24,144 nucleotides of DNA, from contig DDFD01000005.1 in NCBI GenBank assembly GCA_002337005.1, positions 1-24,144 on the forward strand, read 5' to 3'. Shown piece by piece: positions 15,644 to 23,723 of this stretch. The DNA is from Flavobacteriales bacterium UBA1937 (GTDB lineage: Bacteria; Bacteroidota; Bacteroidia; Flavobacteriales; Weeksellaceae). The position numbers and the translations under genes are program-made. The number at the start of each line of letters is the position of its first letter. The stretch's first letter is position 1. The notes beneath the pieces were generated by a model. That model was not told the DNA's origin. It saw nothing but the letters and a program-made list of their open reading frames with translations, and did no database searches.

Positions 15644-16347
15644 AGCAATTCTATTTCTTTGTAGAAAAATTTGTGTAAACCGTCACGTTCTAGCTCTATC
15701 CAGAGATAGCCGTTCTCGTCAGCAGATTTTATTATGCCATTTTGTCTTGTTTTGTCTTTTTCAAAAACAGCAATTTCGTCTTTTTTGTAAAGATTTTGAT
15801 GATAAATGTCTAAGACATTTTCTGGGATTGTTTTTTTTGTTAAATTCTCAAAAAGATAATGATGAAAGCTATTTGCGAATTCTTTTACTTCAAATTTTAA
15901 CTGAGTTTGGGTAAATATAGAGCCTGCTTTTGGCAGTTTTTCAAAATTTTCTTGCAAAATATTAATACCAATTCCCCCCATCAAAAAATCTCCTTTTTTT
16001 TCGAATAGCATTCCGCAGATTTTCTTATTTTTAAGGATTAAATCATTTGGCCATTTTATTTTCACCTCTGTTTTGGTCAAATTGGCAATAAAATCCCGTA
16101 CTACAATTGCGGTATAATAATTGAAGAGAATATTAGAACAAGAGATGTTTTTGGTTTTAATAGCAAAAGAATAGGCCAGGTTTTCATTAGGATAATTTTC
16201 CCAAATATTTCCATATTGTCCTCTTCCGTTAGTTTGGTTAAAGGTATAGACCGCTATAAAATCTTCTTCTAGATGATTAGAATTTATAAAATCTATGATT
16301 TCATCTTGGGTAGAAGAACACTGTGGTAGATATATTTGACTATTCAT
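15637..16347 (-). CDS. birA: Biotin--[acetyl-CoA-carboxylase] ligase, without the repressor domain
   Basis: The 236-residue product activates biotin to biotinyl-5'-AMP and attaches it to the biotin carrier protein of acetyl-CoA carboxylase. The catalytic motifs are CSSTQDEI (substrate start), TNGRGQYGNIWE (the GRGRxG-type biotinyl-AMP loop, here with Gln-Tyr), VKIKWPNDLILKNKKICGML and GGIGINI. The enzyme begins directly at the catalytic core, so the N-terminal helix-turn-helix of E. coli BirA is absent and it should not act as a repressor. A short C-terminal SH3-like domain follows (NGIIKSADENGYLWIEL). The gene is divergent from rsfS, and its stop overlaps the permease gene by 7 bases with no terminator between. 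Confidence 0.92.
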   Translation of the reverse strand: MNSQIYLPQCSSTQDEIIDFINSNHLEEDFIAVYTFNQTNGRGQYGNIWENYPNENLAYSFAIKTKNISCSNILFNYYTAIVVRDFIANLTKTEVKIKWPNDLILKNKKICGMLFEKKGDFLMGGIGINILQENFEKLPKAGSIFTQTQLKFEVKEFANSFHHYLFENLTKKTIPENVLDIYHQNLYKKDEIAVFEKDKTRQNGIIKSADENGYLWIELERDGLHKFFYKEIELLY

Positions 16348-16397
16348 TTAACAAAACTTTATGTAACTATAATCACCGAAAACTAAAGAAAAAACAA

Positions 16398-16405
16398 TAA
16401 ATTTG
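16398..16405 (+). promoter_or_regulatory. -7 box upstream of rsfS
   Basis: TAAATTTG fits TAnnTTTG exactly and ends 22 bases before the rsfS ATG at 16428. No clear -33 TTTG is present. It lies in the 80-base divergent region shared with birA. Confidence 0.45.
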
Positions 16406-16427
16406 CAGATAAACATAATTTTTTTGA

Positions 16428-16790
16428 ATGAGTAAAAATACAGAAAAAGAACAATTAATAGCGAAAATTGTAGAAGCAATACAAGATACTAAAGGTGAAG
16501 ATATAAAAATTCTAGACCTTACTAAGATAGAAAACTCTGTAGCAGAATACTTTGTAATATGCAGTGGTAATTCTAATACACAAGTTTCGGCTATTGCAGG
16601 AAATGTAGAAAAAAAAGTAAGAAACGAACTAAAAGACAGACCTTGGCACGTAGAAGGTAGTGAAAATGCAATGTGGATTTTAGTAGATTACATTTCTGTA
16701 GTAGTACATATTTTCCAAAGACAAATCAGAGATTATTACGAAATAGAAGAACTTTGGGGTGATGCCAAAGTGATTAGTATAGAGTCTTAA
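16428..16790 (+). CDS. rsfS: Ribosomal silencing factor RsfS
   Basis: The 120-residue product binds ribosomal protein uL14 and blocks joining of the subunits when nutrients are short. Family motifs are GEDIKILDLTKIENSVAEYFVICSGNS in two halves (the ILDL and DYFVICSG-like parts), VEKKVRNEL, RPWHVEGSENAMWILVDY and the C-terminal VVHIFQRQIRDYYEIEELWGDAK. Length and ends match the family. It precedes ftsH by 73 bases with a weak hairpin in between, so the two genes may be partly co-transcribed. Confidence 0.95.
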   Translation: MSKNTEKEQLIAKIVEAIQDTKGEDIKILDLTKIENSVAEYFVICSGNSNTQVSAIAGNVEKKVRNELKDRPWHVEGSENAMWILVDYISVVVHIFQRQIRDYYEIEELWGDAKVISIES

Positions 16791-16799
16791 TCATAGTAT

Positions 16800-16824
16800 A
16801 AAACACTTTTCGGTAAAGTTTTTT
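16800..16824 (+). terminator. Weak terminator or attenuator between rsfS and ftsH
   Basis: AAAACACTTT and AAAGTTTTTT pair at 9 of 10 positions around the loop TCGGT, followed by more T. The stem is AT-rich and weak, so read-through from rsfS into ftsH is likely. Confidence 0.4.
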
Positions 16825-16863
16825 TCTTAAATATTTTATCGAAAATTATAATGAATTTAAAAG

Positions 16864-18855
16864 ATGAAAGAAAAAAGCGGTTTTAATTGGTTTTACTTAG
16901 TGGTTCTTTTAATTATAGGAATTACGGTGTATCCATTATTAAATATAGAATCTAGCAAAACGGTTACAGAGAATGAAGTTTTTGCTTTAATGAAAGATAA
17001 AAAAATAAAAAACATTGTGGTGTACACAGATACGCCTAGTGCCGAAATTTATCTTACCAAAGAAGCAAAAGCAAAAATGGTTAACAAAACAGATAAAAAA
17101 TCTGACAATCCTCTGTTGCCCGCAATGAAACAAGGTCCTGATTATGATTTCAATTATGGTAATTTGCAATATTTTCAACAGAAATTAGACGCTTTCCAAA
17201 AAGCAAATCCTGATACCAGAAACATTGCAATTAAATATGATCAAGCAGGTTCTTCTACACAAAGTCTTTTGATTAATATTCTAGTTTGGGTAGGTATTAT
17301 GGGGCTTATTTACTATTTTCTTTTCAGAAAAATGGGAGGAGCAGGTGGTCCTGGTGGTCAAATTTTCAGCATCGGTAAATCTAGAGCCAAACTTTTTGAC
17401 GAAAACGAAAAAATACAAGTGACCTTCAAAGATGTAGCTGGTCTAGAAGGTGCAAAAGAAGAGGTACAAGAAGTAGTAGATTTTCTTAAAAATTCTGAAA
17501 AATATACCAAATTAGGAGGTAAAATTCCAAAAGGAGTTCTATTAGTTGGGCCTCCAGGAACAGGTAAAACATTATTAGCGAAAGCAGTAGCTGGTGAAGC
17601 AAAAGTACCTTTCTTCTCTCTTTCTGGTTCAGATTTCGTAGAAATGTTTGTAGGAGTAGGAGCTTCTAGAGTAAGAGATTTATTTGCACAGGCTAAAGCT
17701 AAATCTCCTGCTATTATTTTCATTGATGAAATAGATGCTATTGGTAGAGCCAGAGGAAAAGGAGGTCTGCAAGGTGGTAATGATGAAAGAGAAAACACTC
17801 TTAATCAATTGCTTACAGAAATGGACGGTTTCGGTACAGATACCAATGTTATTGTAATGGCGGCAACCAATAGAGCAGATATTTTGGATAAAGCTTTAAT
17901 GAGAGCAGGTCGTTTTGACCGTTCTATCTATGTAGACTTACCAGAATTGCACGAAAGAAGAGAAATTTTTGATGTGCATTTGGCGAAAATTAAATTATCA
18001 CCAGATATTGATAGAGATTTCTTAGCAAAACAAACGCCTGGTTTTTCTGGGGCAGATATTGCCAATGTTTGTAATGAGGCAGCACTTATTGCCGCTAGAA
18101 ATAATCACGAAAATGTTACTAAACAAGATTTCTTAGACGCTGTTGATAGGATTATTGGCGGTCTAGAAAAGAAAAATAAAGCAATTAAACCATCTGAGAA
18201 GAAAAGAGTAGCTTTCCACGAAGCGGGGCATGCCACTATTTCTTGGTTAGTAGAACATGCAGCGCCACTTTTAAAAGTGACTATTGTACCTAGAGGTAGA
18301 AGCCTTGGTGCAGCTTGGTATTTACCAGAAGAGCGTTCTCTTACCACTACAGAACAAATGCTAGACGAAATGTGTGCTACATTAGGCGGTAGAGCAGCAG
18401 AGCAAGTTGCCTTTGGCAATATTTCTACTGGTGCGCTTTCAGATTTAGAAAGAGTGACTAAACAAGCGCAAGCTATGGTTACTATTTACGGATTGAGTGA
18501 GAATATTGGTAATATTTCTTATTATGACAGTTCTGGTCAGTCTGAATATAGTTTCGGAAAGCCTTATTCTGAAGAAACAGCTCAGAAAATAGATGTAGAA
18601 ATTAAAAGCATTATAGAAAATCAATACCAAAGAGCGGTGCAGATTTTATCAGAAAATAGGGATAAACTAGATGCATTGTCTAATAAATTGTTAGAAAAAG
18701 AAGTGATTTTCCGTGAAGATTTAGAAGAAATTTTCGGAAAAAGAGCTTGGGATCCAGAACTTACAGAGAAACCTGTAACTCAATCTGTAGTTACAGAGGT
18801 TCCGCAAAATGTAGAAACTCCGCAAGAAAATAATTCGCAAGAGCTTCATAATTAA
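16864..18855 (+). CDS. ftsH: ATP-dependent zinc metalloprotease FtsH
   Basis: The 663-residue membrane-anchored AAA+ protease degrades misfolded membrane proteins and selected regulators. A short N-terminus leads into helix 1 (FNWFYLVVLLIIGITVYPLL, about 7-26). A periplasmic domain and helix 2 (about 135-154) follow. The AAA+ module has Walker A GPPGTGKT (229-236), the pore loop MFVGVG (261-266), Walker B AIIFIDEIDAIG (about 283-294) and the second region of homology AATNRADILDKALMRAGRFDR. The protease zinc site is H452-E453-x-x-H456 with the third ligand D528 in STGALSDLERV. The Glu/Gln/Asn-rich C-terminal tail is typical of flavobacteria. A strong hairpin terminator follows. Confidence 0.97.
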   Translation: MKEKSGFNWFYLVVLLIIGITVYPLLNIESSKTVTENEVFALMKDKKIKNIVVYTDTPSAEIYLTKEAKAKMVNKTDKKSDNPLLPAMKQGPDYDFNYGNLQYFQQKLDAFQKANPDTRNIAIKYDQAGSSTQSLLINILVWVGIMGLIYYFLFRKMGGAGGPGGQIFSIGKSRAKLFDENEKIQVTFKDVAGLEGAKEEVQEVVDFLKNSEKYTKLGGKIPKGVLLVGPPGTGKTLLAKAVAGEAKVPFFSLSGSDFVEMFVGVGASRVRDLFAQAKAKSPAIIFIDEIDAIGRARGKGGLQGGNDERENTLNQLLTEMDGFGTDTNVIVMAATNRADILDKALMRAGRFDRSIYVDLPELHERREIFDVHLAKIKLSPDIDRDFLAKQTPGFSGADIANVCNEAALIAARNNHENVTKQDFLDAVDRIIGGLEKKNKAIKPSEKKRVAFHEAGHATISWLVEHAAPLLKVTIVPRGRSLGAAWYLPEERSLTTTEQMLDEMCATLGGRAAEQVAFGNISTGALSDLERVTKQAQAMVTIYGLSENIGNISYYDSSGQSEYSFGKPYSEETAQKIDVEIKSIIENQYQRAVQILSENRDKLDALSNKLLEKEVIFREDLEEIFGKRAWDPELTEKPVTQSVVTEVPQNVETPQENNSQELHN

Positions 18856-18880
18856 TGATTTAATAAATAAAGTAGTGATG

Positions 18881-18925
18881 TTCCCAATTGGTTTTTGAAA
18901 GATTGCCAATTGGGAATTTTTATTT
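18881..18925 (+). terminator. Rho-independent terminator after ftsH
   Basis: An 11-bp perfect stem, TTCCCAATTGG (18881-18891) with CCAATTGGGAA (18906-18916), has a 14-base loop and is followed by a T-rich run. It lies 25 bases after the ftsH stop and separates ftsH from the LUD-cdsA-psd unit. Confidence 0.85.
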
Positions 18926-18972
18926 TTCTTAATTTATATATTTGATATATAGCAAGTTTCTAAATTATTTTA

Positions 18973-18980
18973 TATTTTTG
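18973..18980 (+). promoter_or_regulatory. -7 box for the LUD-cdsA-psd unit
   Basis: TATTTTTG is a perfect TAnnTTTG, 31 bases before the TTG start at 19012 and after the ftsH terminator. A TTTG at 18941-18944 is too far upstream to be a normal -33 element. Confidence 0.45.
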
Positions 18981-19011
18981 TGGTTAGCTAAGTTTAAAAA
19001 ACGTATAAAAA

Positions 19012-19593
19012 TTGAGTATATTTAAGAAGTTTGTTAGCAAGATCCTGAACCAAGAAGAACAAGAGGAAGATACTAACGTTACCAAATTGGCAGATCAGCT
19101 AAAAAATGCTGATCTTGATTATAAATTTGCCCAACTTTTTACGACTTCTGGCGGTTTTTTTAATTACTGTGCAGACGAAGCTGAAGCGCTACAAACTCTT
19201 AACCAAATTGTAAAAATAGAAGGCATTAAAAATGTTTTCTGTTGTGATGAAGATTTACAAAATTTCTTAAACGTTACCAAAACCAATTTTACTACTTCGC
19301 TAGACATTAATAATGACTCAGCTTTTATTACTTGTGAATTTTTAATTGCTTTTGATGGTAGAATTATGCTTTCCGCAAATAATATACTTCATTATCATTC
19401 TTCTAGATTGCCAGAAAAAATAATTATTATGGCAAATGTTTCGCAGATTGTAAATAACCTAAATGAGGCTATGATGAAGATTAAAAGAAGAGGAAACGTA
19501 AGGAATCTTACCTCTATTAGTGGCAGTCATTCAAAATTAGATACACCTAATAAGGATAATAGCAAACTTTTCTTACTTTTGCTGGAAGATTAA
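19012..19593 (+). CDS. LUD-domain protein (LutC-like, DUF162)
   Basis: The product has 193 residues from a TTG start. MSIFKKFVSKIL follows the TTG directly and is what I expect for flavobacterial homologues. The N-terminal amphipathic basic segment could touch the membrane. The LUD fold is suggested by the middle block FTTSGGFFNYCADEAEALQTL, the paired blocks IKNVFCCDEDLQNFL and DSAFITCEFLIAFDGRIMLSANN, then LPEKIIIMANVSQIV, NEAMMKIK and the C-terminal KLFLLLLED. LutC takes part in lactate oxidation with LutA and LutB, but neither partner is here. The neighbours are ftsH, cdsA and psd, so a role in lactate use is not supported by context. The exact role is unknown. Confidence 0.75.
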   Translation: MSIFKKFVSKILNQEEQEEDTNVTKLADQLKNADLDYKFAQLFTTSGGFFNYCADEAEALQTLNQIVKIEGIKNVFCCDEDLQNFLNVTKTNFTTSLDINNDSAFITCEFLIAFDGRIMLSANNILHYHSSRLPEKIIIMANVSQIVNNLNEAMMKIKRRGNVRNLTSISGSHSKLDTPNKDNSKLFLLLLED

Positions 19594-19627
19594 TTTCTTC
19601 AAATTTCTCTATCAAATTATTTTCAAA

Positions 19628-20494
19628 TTGGATAAAAACTTAATTCAAAGACTATTTTCGGGAGCAATTTATGGATTGCTTATTTTTTTATGCACCACAG
19701 ATTATGGAGCTAAATTTATTAATAGTATATCTCCTGGTCTTGTAAAGCAAGAGCAACTTTTCTATGGTTTAATTACCTTTTTTGTAGCTGTAGGCGCTTA
19801 TGAGTGTGCGAGAATTATGAAGTTTGATAGCGCATTGTATCGATGGTTGGTTTTGCCATTAATTGCATTGGTTTATTATAAATTTACCACCCGATTTTTC
19901 GGACACGGATTTTATTTCAATTACAATCTTTCAGAAATTTTAGCATTAGTATTGATTGTTATTGCATGTATCACCTTATTTAGATTTGCTTCAGAATTGT
20001 ATTATGACGAAGGAAAATTGATATTTACCGTTATTTATGTATCACTTCCTTTTGGTTTTGCATTGGGATTGCCTAGATTTTTTGATGGCACTTTCACTTG
20101 GGAAGTTTTTATGCTATTTGTATTAATCTGGAGCAGTGATTCTTTTGCCTACTTTACAGGAAGAATGTTCGGTAAACACAAAATGGCACCCAAAATTTCT
20201 CCTAAAAAAACATGGGAAGGTTTTGCTGGAGGCGTGTTTTTTACCCTAATTTTAGGATATTTTATTGAGCAAAAATTTCCAGAATTAAGAGGAAACTGGA
20301 TGGTTGTAGGCTTCTTAGTGTCTGTTTTTGCACCAATAGGAGATTTGGTAGAAAGTCAATTAAAAAGAACTTTTGGAGTAAAAGATAGCGGAAACATTAT
20401 CCCAGGTCACGGTGGAGTGCTAGACAGGTTAGATAGTTTTATAATTGCTGCACCTGTTGTATATTTGTACTTTATTTTAGAGAAATTATTTTAA
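19628..20494 (+). CDS. cdsA: Phosphatidate cytidylyltransferase
   Basis: The 288-residue integral membrane enzyme makes CDP-diacylglycerol from CTP and phosphatidic acid, the branch point for phosphatidylserine/phosphatidylethanolamine and acidic phospholipids. The start is TTG at 19628 (MDKNLIQRLFSGAIYGLL), as the next ATG would cut off the first helix. About eight hydrophobic helices are visible. The C-terminal block SDSFAYFTGRMFGKHK, ISPKKTWEGFAGG and the family signature SQLKRTFGVKD...GHGGVLDRLDS are intact, including the Lys-Asp pair and the closing HGG. It lies 34 bases after the LUD gene and 88 bases before psd, which needs its product via phosphatidylserine synthase. That synthase gene is not in the window. 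Confidence 0.96.
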   Translation: MDKNLIQRLFSGAIYGLLIFLCTTDYGAKFINSISPGLVKQEQLFYGLITFFVAVGAYECARIMKFDSALYRWLVLPLIALVYYKFTTRFFGHGFYFNYNLSEILALVLIVIACITLFRFASELYYDEGKLIFTVIYVSLPFGFALGLPRFFDGTFTWEVFMLFVLIWSSDSFAYFTGRMFGKHKMAPKISPKKTWEGFAGGVFFTLILGYFIEQKFPELRGNWMVVGFLVSVFAPIGDLVESQLKRTFGVKDSGNIIPGHGGVLDRLDSFIIAAPVVYLYFILEKLF

Positions 20495-20512
20495 GAACAA
20501 TTAGATTATGAA

Positions 20513-20548
20513 ATCACTTTAATTGGCAGAAGCAAACGCCATAGTGAT
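20513..20548 (+). other. Stem-loop in the cdsA-psd gap
   Basis: ATCACT (20513-20518) pairs with AGTGAT (20543-20548), and TGGC (20524-20527) with GCCA (20538-20541), leaving an asymmetric internal loop and a 10-base apex loop. No T run follows, so it is not a standard terminator. It could be an RNA processing or stability element, or chance. Confidence 0.35.
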
Positions 20549-20582
20549 AACATATAATCATAAAAAACAATATTGACGACAT

Positions 20583-21236
20583 ATGAAATTACATAAAGAA
20601 AGTAAGGGAACGCTATTAGTTGCAACCATTATAGTTGCATTATTTACTTTTTTATCAGTACATTATTTAGAAATGTATTCTCTTTTAGTAATTGTTCCTT
20701 TGTTTATTTTATATGGTTTGGTTTTCTGGTTTTTCAGAGTTCCAAAGAGAGAAATTCTAGACCATAAAGAAAACGTAATAGCACCTGTGGATGGTAAAGT
20801 GGTAATGATTAAAGAAGTGTATGAAGATGAATTTATAAAAGATAAAGCCATTCAGGTTTCTATTTTTATGTCTCCTTTGAATGTACATATTTGCAGATAC
20901 CCTGTTTCCGGAAATGTAATTTATAAAAAATATCACCCTGGGAAATACTTAGTTGCTTGGCACGAGAAATCTTCTACAGAAAACGAAAGAACTACCGTAG
21001 CAGTAGAAAGCAGAACTAATCATCAAGTGGTTTTTCGCCAAATAGCAGGTTATGTTGCAAGAAGAATTGTGTTCTATTGTACTTTAGGAGACGAAGCAAA
21101 AGCTGGCCACGAGTTCGGGTTTATTAAATTCGGTTCTAGAATGGATGTATTTTTGCCTTTAGATTCAGAAATTATCTGTAAAATTGGGGATAAAACCAAA
21201 GGAGGCGTAGATGTAATCGCTAGAATGAAGGAATAG
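20583..21236 (+). CDS. psd: Phosphatidylserine decarboxylase proenzyme (short form)
   Basis: The 217-residue proenzyme makes phosphatidylethanolamine from phosphatidylserine at the membrane. It is the short type. Two N-terminal hydrophobic segments (about 11-28 and 33-51) precede the catalytic part with VIAPVDGKVV, VSIFMSPLNVHICRYPVSG, YHPGKYLVAW and VFRQIAGYVARRIV. Self-cleavage should occur between G184 and S185 in FGFIKFGSRMDVFLP, turning Ser185 into the pyruvoyl group and leaving an alpha chain of 33 residues. The ATG at 20583 is preferred because it gives the complete first helix. It is the last gene of the LUD-cdsA-psd unit and ends before a strong palindromic terminator. Confidence 0.95.
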   Translation: MKLHKESKGTLLVATIIVALFTFLSVHYLEMYSLLVIVPLFILYGLVFWFFRVPKREILDHKENVIAPVDGKVVMIKEVYEDEFIKDKAIQVSIFMSPLNVHICRYPVSGNVIYKKYHPGKYLVAWHEKSSTENERTTVAVESRTNHQVVFRQIAGYVARRIVFYCTLGDEAKAGHEFGFIKFGSRMDVFLPLDSEIICKIGDKTKGGVDVIARMKE

Positions 21237-21271
21237 TAATTAAGCATAGATGCCACAAAGTGTGCGAAAGT

Positions 21272-21308
21272 AAAAACCGCAAAGATTTTAAAATCTTTGC
21301 GGTTTTTT
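21272..21308. terminator. Perfect palindromic bidirectional terminator between psd and the ABC transporter
   Basis: Positions 21272-21307 form a perfect 36-bp palindrome (18-bp arms centred between 21289 and 21290, core CCGCAAAGATTTT and its inverse) with A and T runs at the ends. It lies between the convergent stops at 21236 and 21353 and can end transcripts from both sides. The sequence just before it, GCCACAAAGTGTGCGAAAG (21252-21270), looks like a dispersed repeat fragment. Confidence 0.85.
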
Positions 21309-21352
21309 ATGTACAATTAATAGAATTAAAAATTTTAATCCTATGCGTAAAA

Positions 21353-23188
21353 TTACCCAAAATTCTGCAATTCTACCAGCTTTTTATACGTTCCGTTTTT
21401 AGCCATTAATTCATCGTGAGATCCTTGTTCTACAATTTCTCCACGTTCCATTACTACAATATGGTCGGCTTTTTGAATGGTAGATAAACGGTGTGCGATA
21501 ACCAAAGAAGTTCGGTTTTCCATCATTTTATCTAGCGCATCTTGTACAAATCTTTCAGACTCTGTGTCTAAGGCAGAGGTAGCTTCGTCTAGAATCATAA
21601 TAGGCGGATTTTTAAGAACCGCTCTCGCTATCGAAAGTCTCTGTTTTTGTCCACCAGAAAGTTTACTTCCATCATCGCCAATATTGGTTTGGTATTGTTC
21701 TGGTAGATTTTCTATAAATTGATGTGCATTGGCTATTTTTGCAGCTTGGATTACCTCTTCTTGTGAGGCATCATTTTTACCCATCAAAATATTGTTATAC
21801 ACCGTATCATTAAACAAAACAGACTCTTGTGTTACCATTCCTAAAAGTTGACGATAATCCTTCAGTTTTAGGTGTTTTATATTATTGCCATCTACCAGAA
21901 TTTCACCATCTGTCACATCATAGAATCTGGTCAAAAGATTGGCAATGGTAGATTTTCCGCTTCCTGATTGCCCTACCAAAGCTACCGTTTTTCCTTTCGG
22001 AATACTTAGGTTGAATTTTTTCAAGATTTGATGTTCACCATCATACGTGAAATTCACATTTCGGAATTCTATTTTGTCATGTAACGTAGAAATAGCGATA
22101 GGGTTTTCTATTTCTTCTACTTTTAGATCGTAGTCTAAAACTTCATAAACTCTTTTCAAGCTAGGGATGCCACTTTGTATAGAAGAAATAGCATTAGAAA
22201 GTTGTTTAGCGGGATTCAAAATTTGATAAAATAAGCCGATGAATCCTAAAAAAGTTAATGGGTCATTATTGGTGCCGTCAATTACAGCTTTCCCAGCAAA
22301 CCAAGCGATGATGAGCATGGTAATAGAGCCTAAAAATTCACTCATGGGAGAAGCTAATTCTCTTCTTTTACTGGTTCCTATTGCAAATTTTTTCCAGTTT
22401 TCTGTTGTAGTTTTGAAGCGATTTTTTAATATTTTATCAGCATTAAAAATTTTGATAATTTTAGAAGATTTCAAGGTTTCATCTACCAAAGAAAATAGAT
22501 TACCTAATTCTTCTTGAGCAGAGTTAGCTTGTTTTTTTAAGCTTTTGCCAACCCAAGAAATAATCCCTCCCATAATCGGGAATACAAGTAATGAAAAAAG
22601 AGTCAATTTAGCATCTAGTAGAAATAAAGTGATTAGTGAAAATATAATCATAAAAGGAGAATTGATAAGATCTACCAAGGCTCCCATAATTCCTGACTCA
22701 ACATTGCCTACATCATTAGAAATTCTAGAAATCATATCACCTTTTCTTTGCTCTGTAAAGAAAGAAACGGGCAATTTCAGAAATTTTTCATAAACAGAAG
22801 TTCTTAAATCCTGCGTAATTAAAACTTTATAATTTACAATAAAGAAAGATCCTAAATAACGAGATACATTTCTTAATAAAAAAGCAATGGCAACAAAAAT
22901 ACAAAGCCATGCCAATACTTGTACACCGCCATATTCATTAATATACATTTGGATTTTATAGTAAGCTAAATCTTTTGCATAGGTAAAATACTCGGTGATT
23001 TTTCCGCTATATTTTGGAACTTTTGTGATGTCAACTTTATCTATTTTCAAAATAATTCTAAGAACTGGTAGCATAGAAAGGATAGAAAACACCTGAAAAA
23101 TAGAATAAAGGATGGTAAAAAAAATACCAAGGCTAAGATATTTCTGATGAGGTTTTGCTAGGTTTAAAACTCTTTTTAGTGGGCTCAT
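21353..23188 (-). CDS. MsbA-like ABC exporter (fused membrane and ATPase domains)
   Basis: The product has 611 residues from ATG 23188 (MSPLKRVLNLAKPHQ); the frame is open 7 codons further, but that part overlaps the promoter box. The type-1 exporter membrane domain has six helices (about 20-330) and the EQRKGDMISRISNDV coupling region. The ATPase has Walker A GQSGSGKST (406-414), Q-loop MVTQESVLF, signature LSGGQ (510-514), Walker B PIMILDEATSALD (from 529) and switch His566 in IAHRLSTI. It works as a homodimer. The family exports lipid A-core, other lipids or drugs. The neighbourhood of phospholipid genes makes a lipid flippase role plausible but unproven. Confidence 0.9.
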   Translation of the reverse strand: MSPLKRVLNLAKPHQKYLSLGIFFTILYSIFQVFSILSMLPVLRIILKIDKVDITKVPKYSGKITEYFTYAKDLAYYKIQMYINEYGGVQVLAWLCIFVAIAFLLRNVSRYLGSFFIVNYKVLITQDLRTSVYEKFLKLPVSFFTEQRKGDMISRISNDVGNVESGIMGALVDLINSPFMIIFSLITLFLLDAKLTLFSLLVFPIMGGIISWVGKSLKKQANSAQEELGNLFSLVDETLKSSKIIKIFNADKILKNRFKTTTENWKKFAIGTSKRRELASPMSEFLGSITMLIIAWFAGKAVIDGTNNDPLTFLGFIGLFYQILNPAKQLSNAISSIQSGIPSLKRVYEVLDYDLKVEEIENPIAISTLHDKIEFRNVNFTYDGEHQILKKFNLSIPKGKTVALVGQSGSGKSTIANLLTRFYDVTDGEILVDGNNIKHLKLKDYRQLLGMVTQESVLFNDTVYNNILMGKNDASQEEVIQAAKIANAHQFIENLPEQYQTNIGDDGSKLSGGQKQRLSIARAVLKNPPIMILDEATSALDTESERFVQDALDKMMENRTSLVIAHRLSTIQKADHIVVMERGEIVEQGSHDELMAKNGTYKKLVELQNFG

Positions 23189-23206
23189 TAATTTAGGAAT
23201 AATGTG

Positions 23207-23214
23207 CAAAATTA
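23207..23214 (-). promoter_or_regulatory. -7 box of the ABC exporter
   Basis: TAATTTTG on the minus strand fits TAnnTTTG and ends 18 bases before the ATG at 23188. It lies before the chosen start and inside the longer open frame, which supports the shorter protein. Confidence 0.5.
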
Positions 23215-23270
23215 CACTTTTTTAATTTGATAATATTAAAATTGCATCATTTGGAGAATTTTAATGCATA

Positions 23271-23300
23271 AAAAAACAGTTTCGTTTCCGAAACTGTTTT
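23271..23300 (-). terminator. Terminator of the DUF4293 gene
   Basis: AAAACAGTTTCG (23273-23284) and CGAAACTGTTTT (23289-23300) form a perfect 12-bp stem with a 4-base loop. On the minus strand it is followed by six T. It lies 26 bases after the DUF4293 stop. Confidence 0.85.
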
Positions 23301-23326
23301 CACTCAAAATAAATCGTTGGTAAGAT

Positions 23327-23716
23327 TTATCGAATTCTGTCTACAGATTTTACGAGTTTCTCGTCTTTTCTAATATAAATGTTTGCTATAAACAAACAAA
23401 ATAAAGAAATCAGAGGGAATGCCAACTCAATACCTTTCTCAGGAATATCTATTCCTCCAGATAAATTTAGTAGCCAATATATCAATAAACCAGTCAACAA
23501 AGCGTTTATAAAAATGTTGATATTATTCAACAAAATCTGTCTTACTCTCTTTTTGTAACTGAAAATAGATATTATTGCCAGTAAAAATGACAACAAACTA
23601 AGCGCAATAACCACATAAGAACTTCCGAAAAGCTCTACATCTAAACTTTGAAAATGTAGCACAACCTGCGCTATCACTACGATTAGTAAGAAAATGGTTT
23701 GTATTCTTTGTATCAT
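23327..23716 (-). CDS. DUF4293 membrane protein
   Basis: The product has 129 residues from ATG 23716 (MIQRIQTIFLLIVVIAQVVLHF). The open frame begins earlier, at 23782, but those codons carry both promoter elements. Four hydrophobic segments are visible: about 5-22, VVIALSLLSFLLAIISIF, NIFINALLTGLLIYWLL and IELAFPLISLFCLFIANIYI. A basic C-terminus (RKDEKLVKSVDRIR) follows. This four-helix plan and the MIQRIQT start are characteristic of the DUF4293 family of Bacteroidota, which has no known function. It is typically next to rho, and here the two are divergent from interlocked promoters. Confidence 0.82.
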   Translation of the reverse strand: MIQRIQTIFLLIVVIAQVVLHFQSLDVELFGSSYVVIALSLLSFLLAIISIFSYKKRVRQILLNNINIFINALLTGLLIYWLLNLSGGIDIPEKGIELAFPLISLFCLFIANIYIRKDEKLVKSVDRIR

Positions 23717-23723
23717 TTCTTTG

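Noticed and set aside
17358..17798. 146-codon minus-strand ORF inside ftsH
   Set aside because: It is a shadow of the highly conserved AAA+ region; the Pro/Ser-rich composition is the complement of ftsH codons.
22239..22793. Plus-strand ORFs antisense to the ABC exporter
   Set aside because: They lie within the membrane domain coding region of the exporter and show no independent features.
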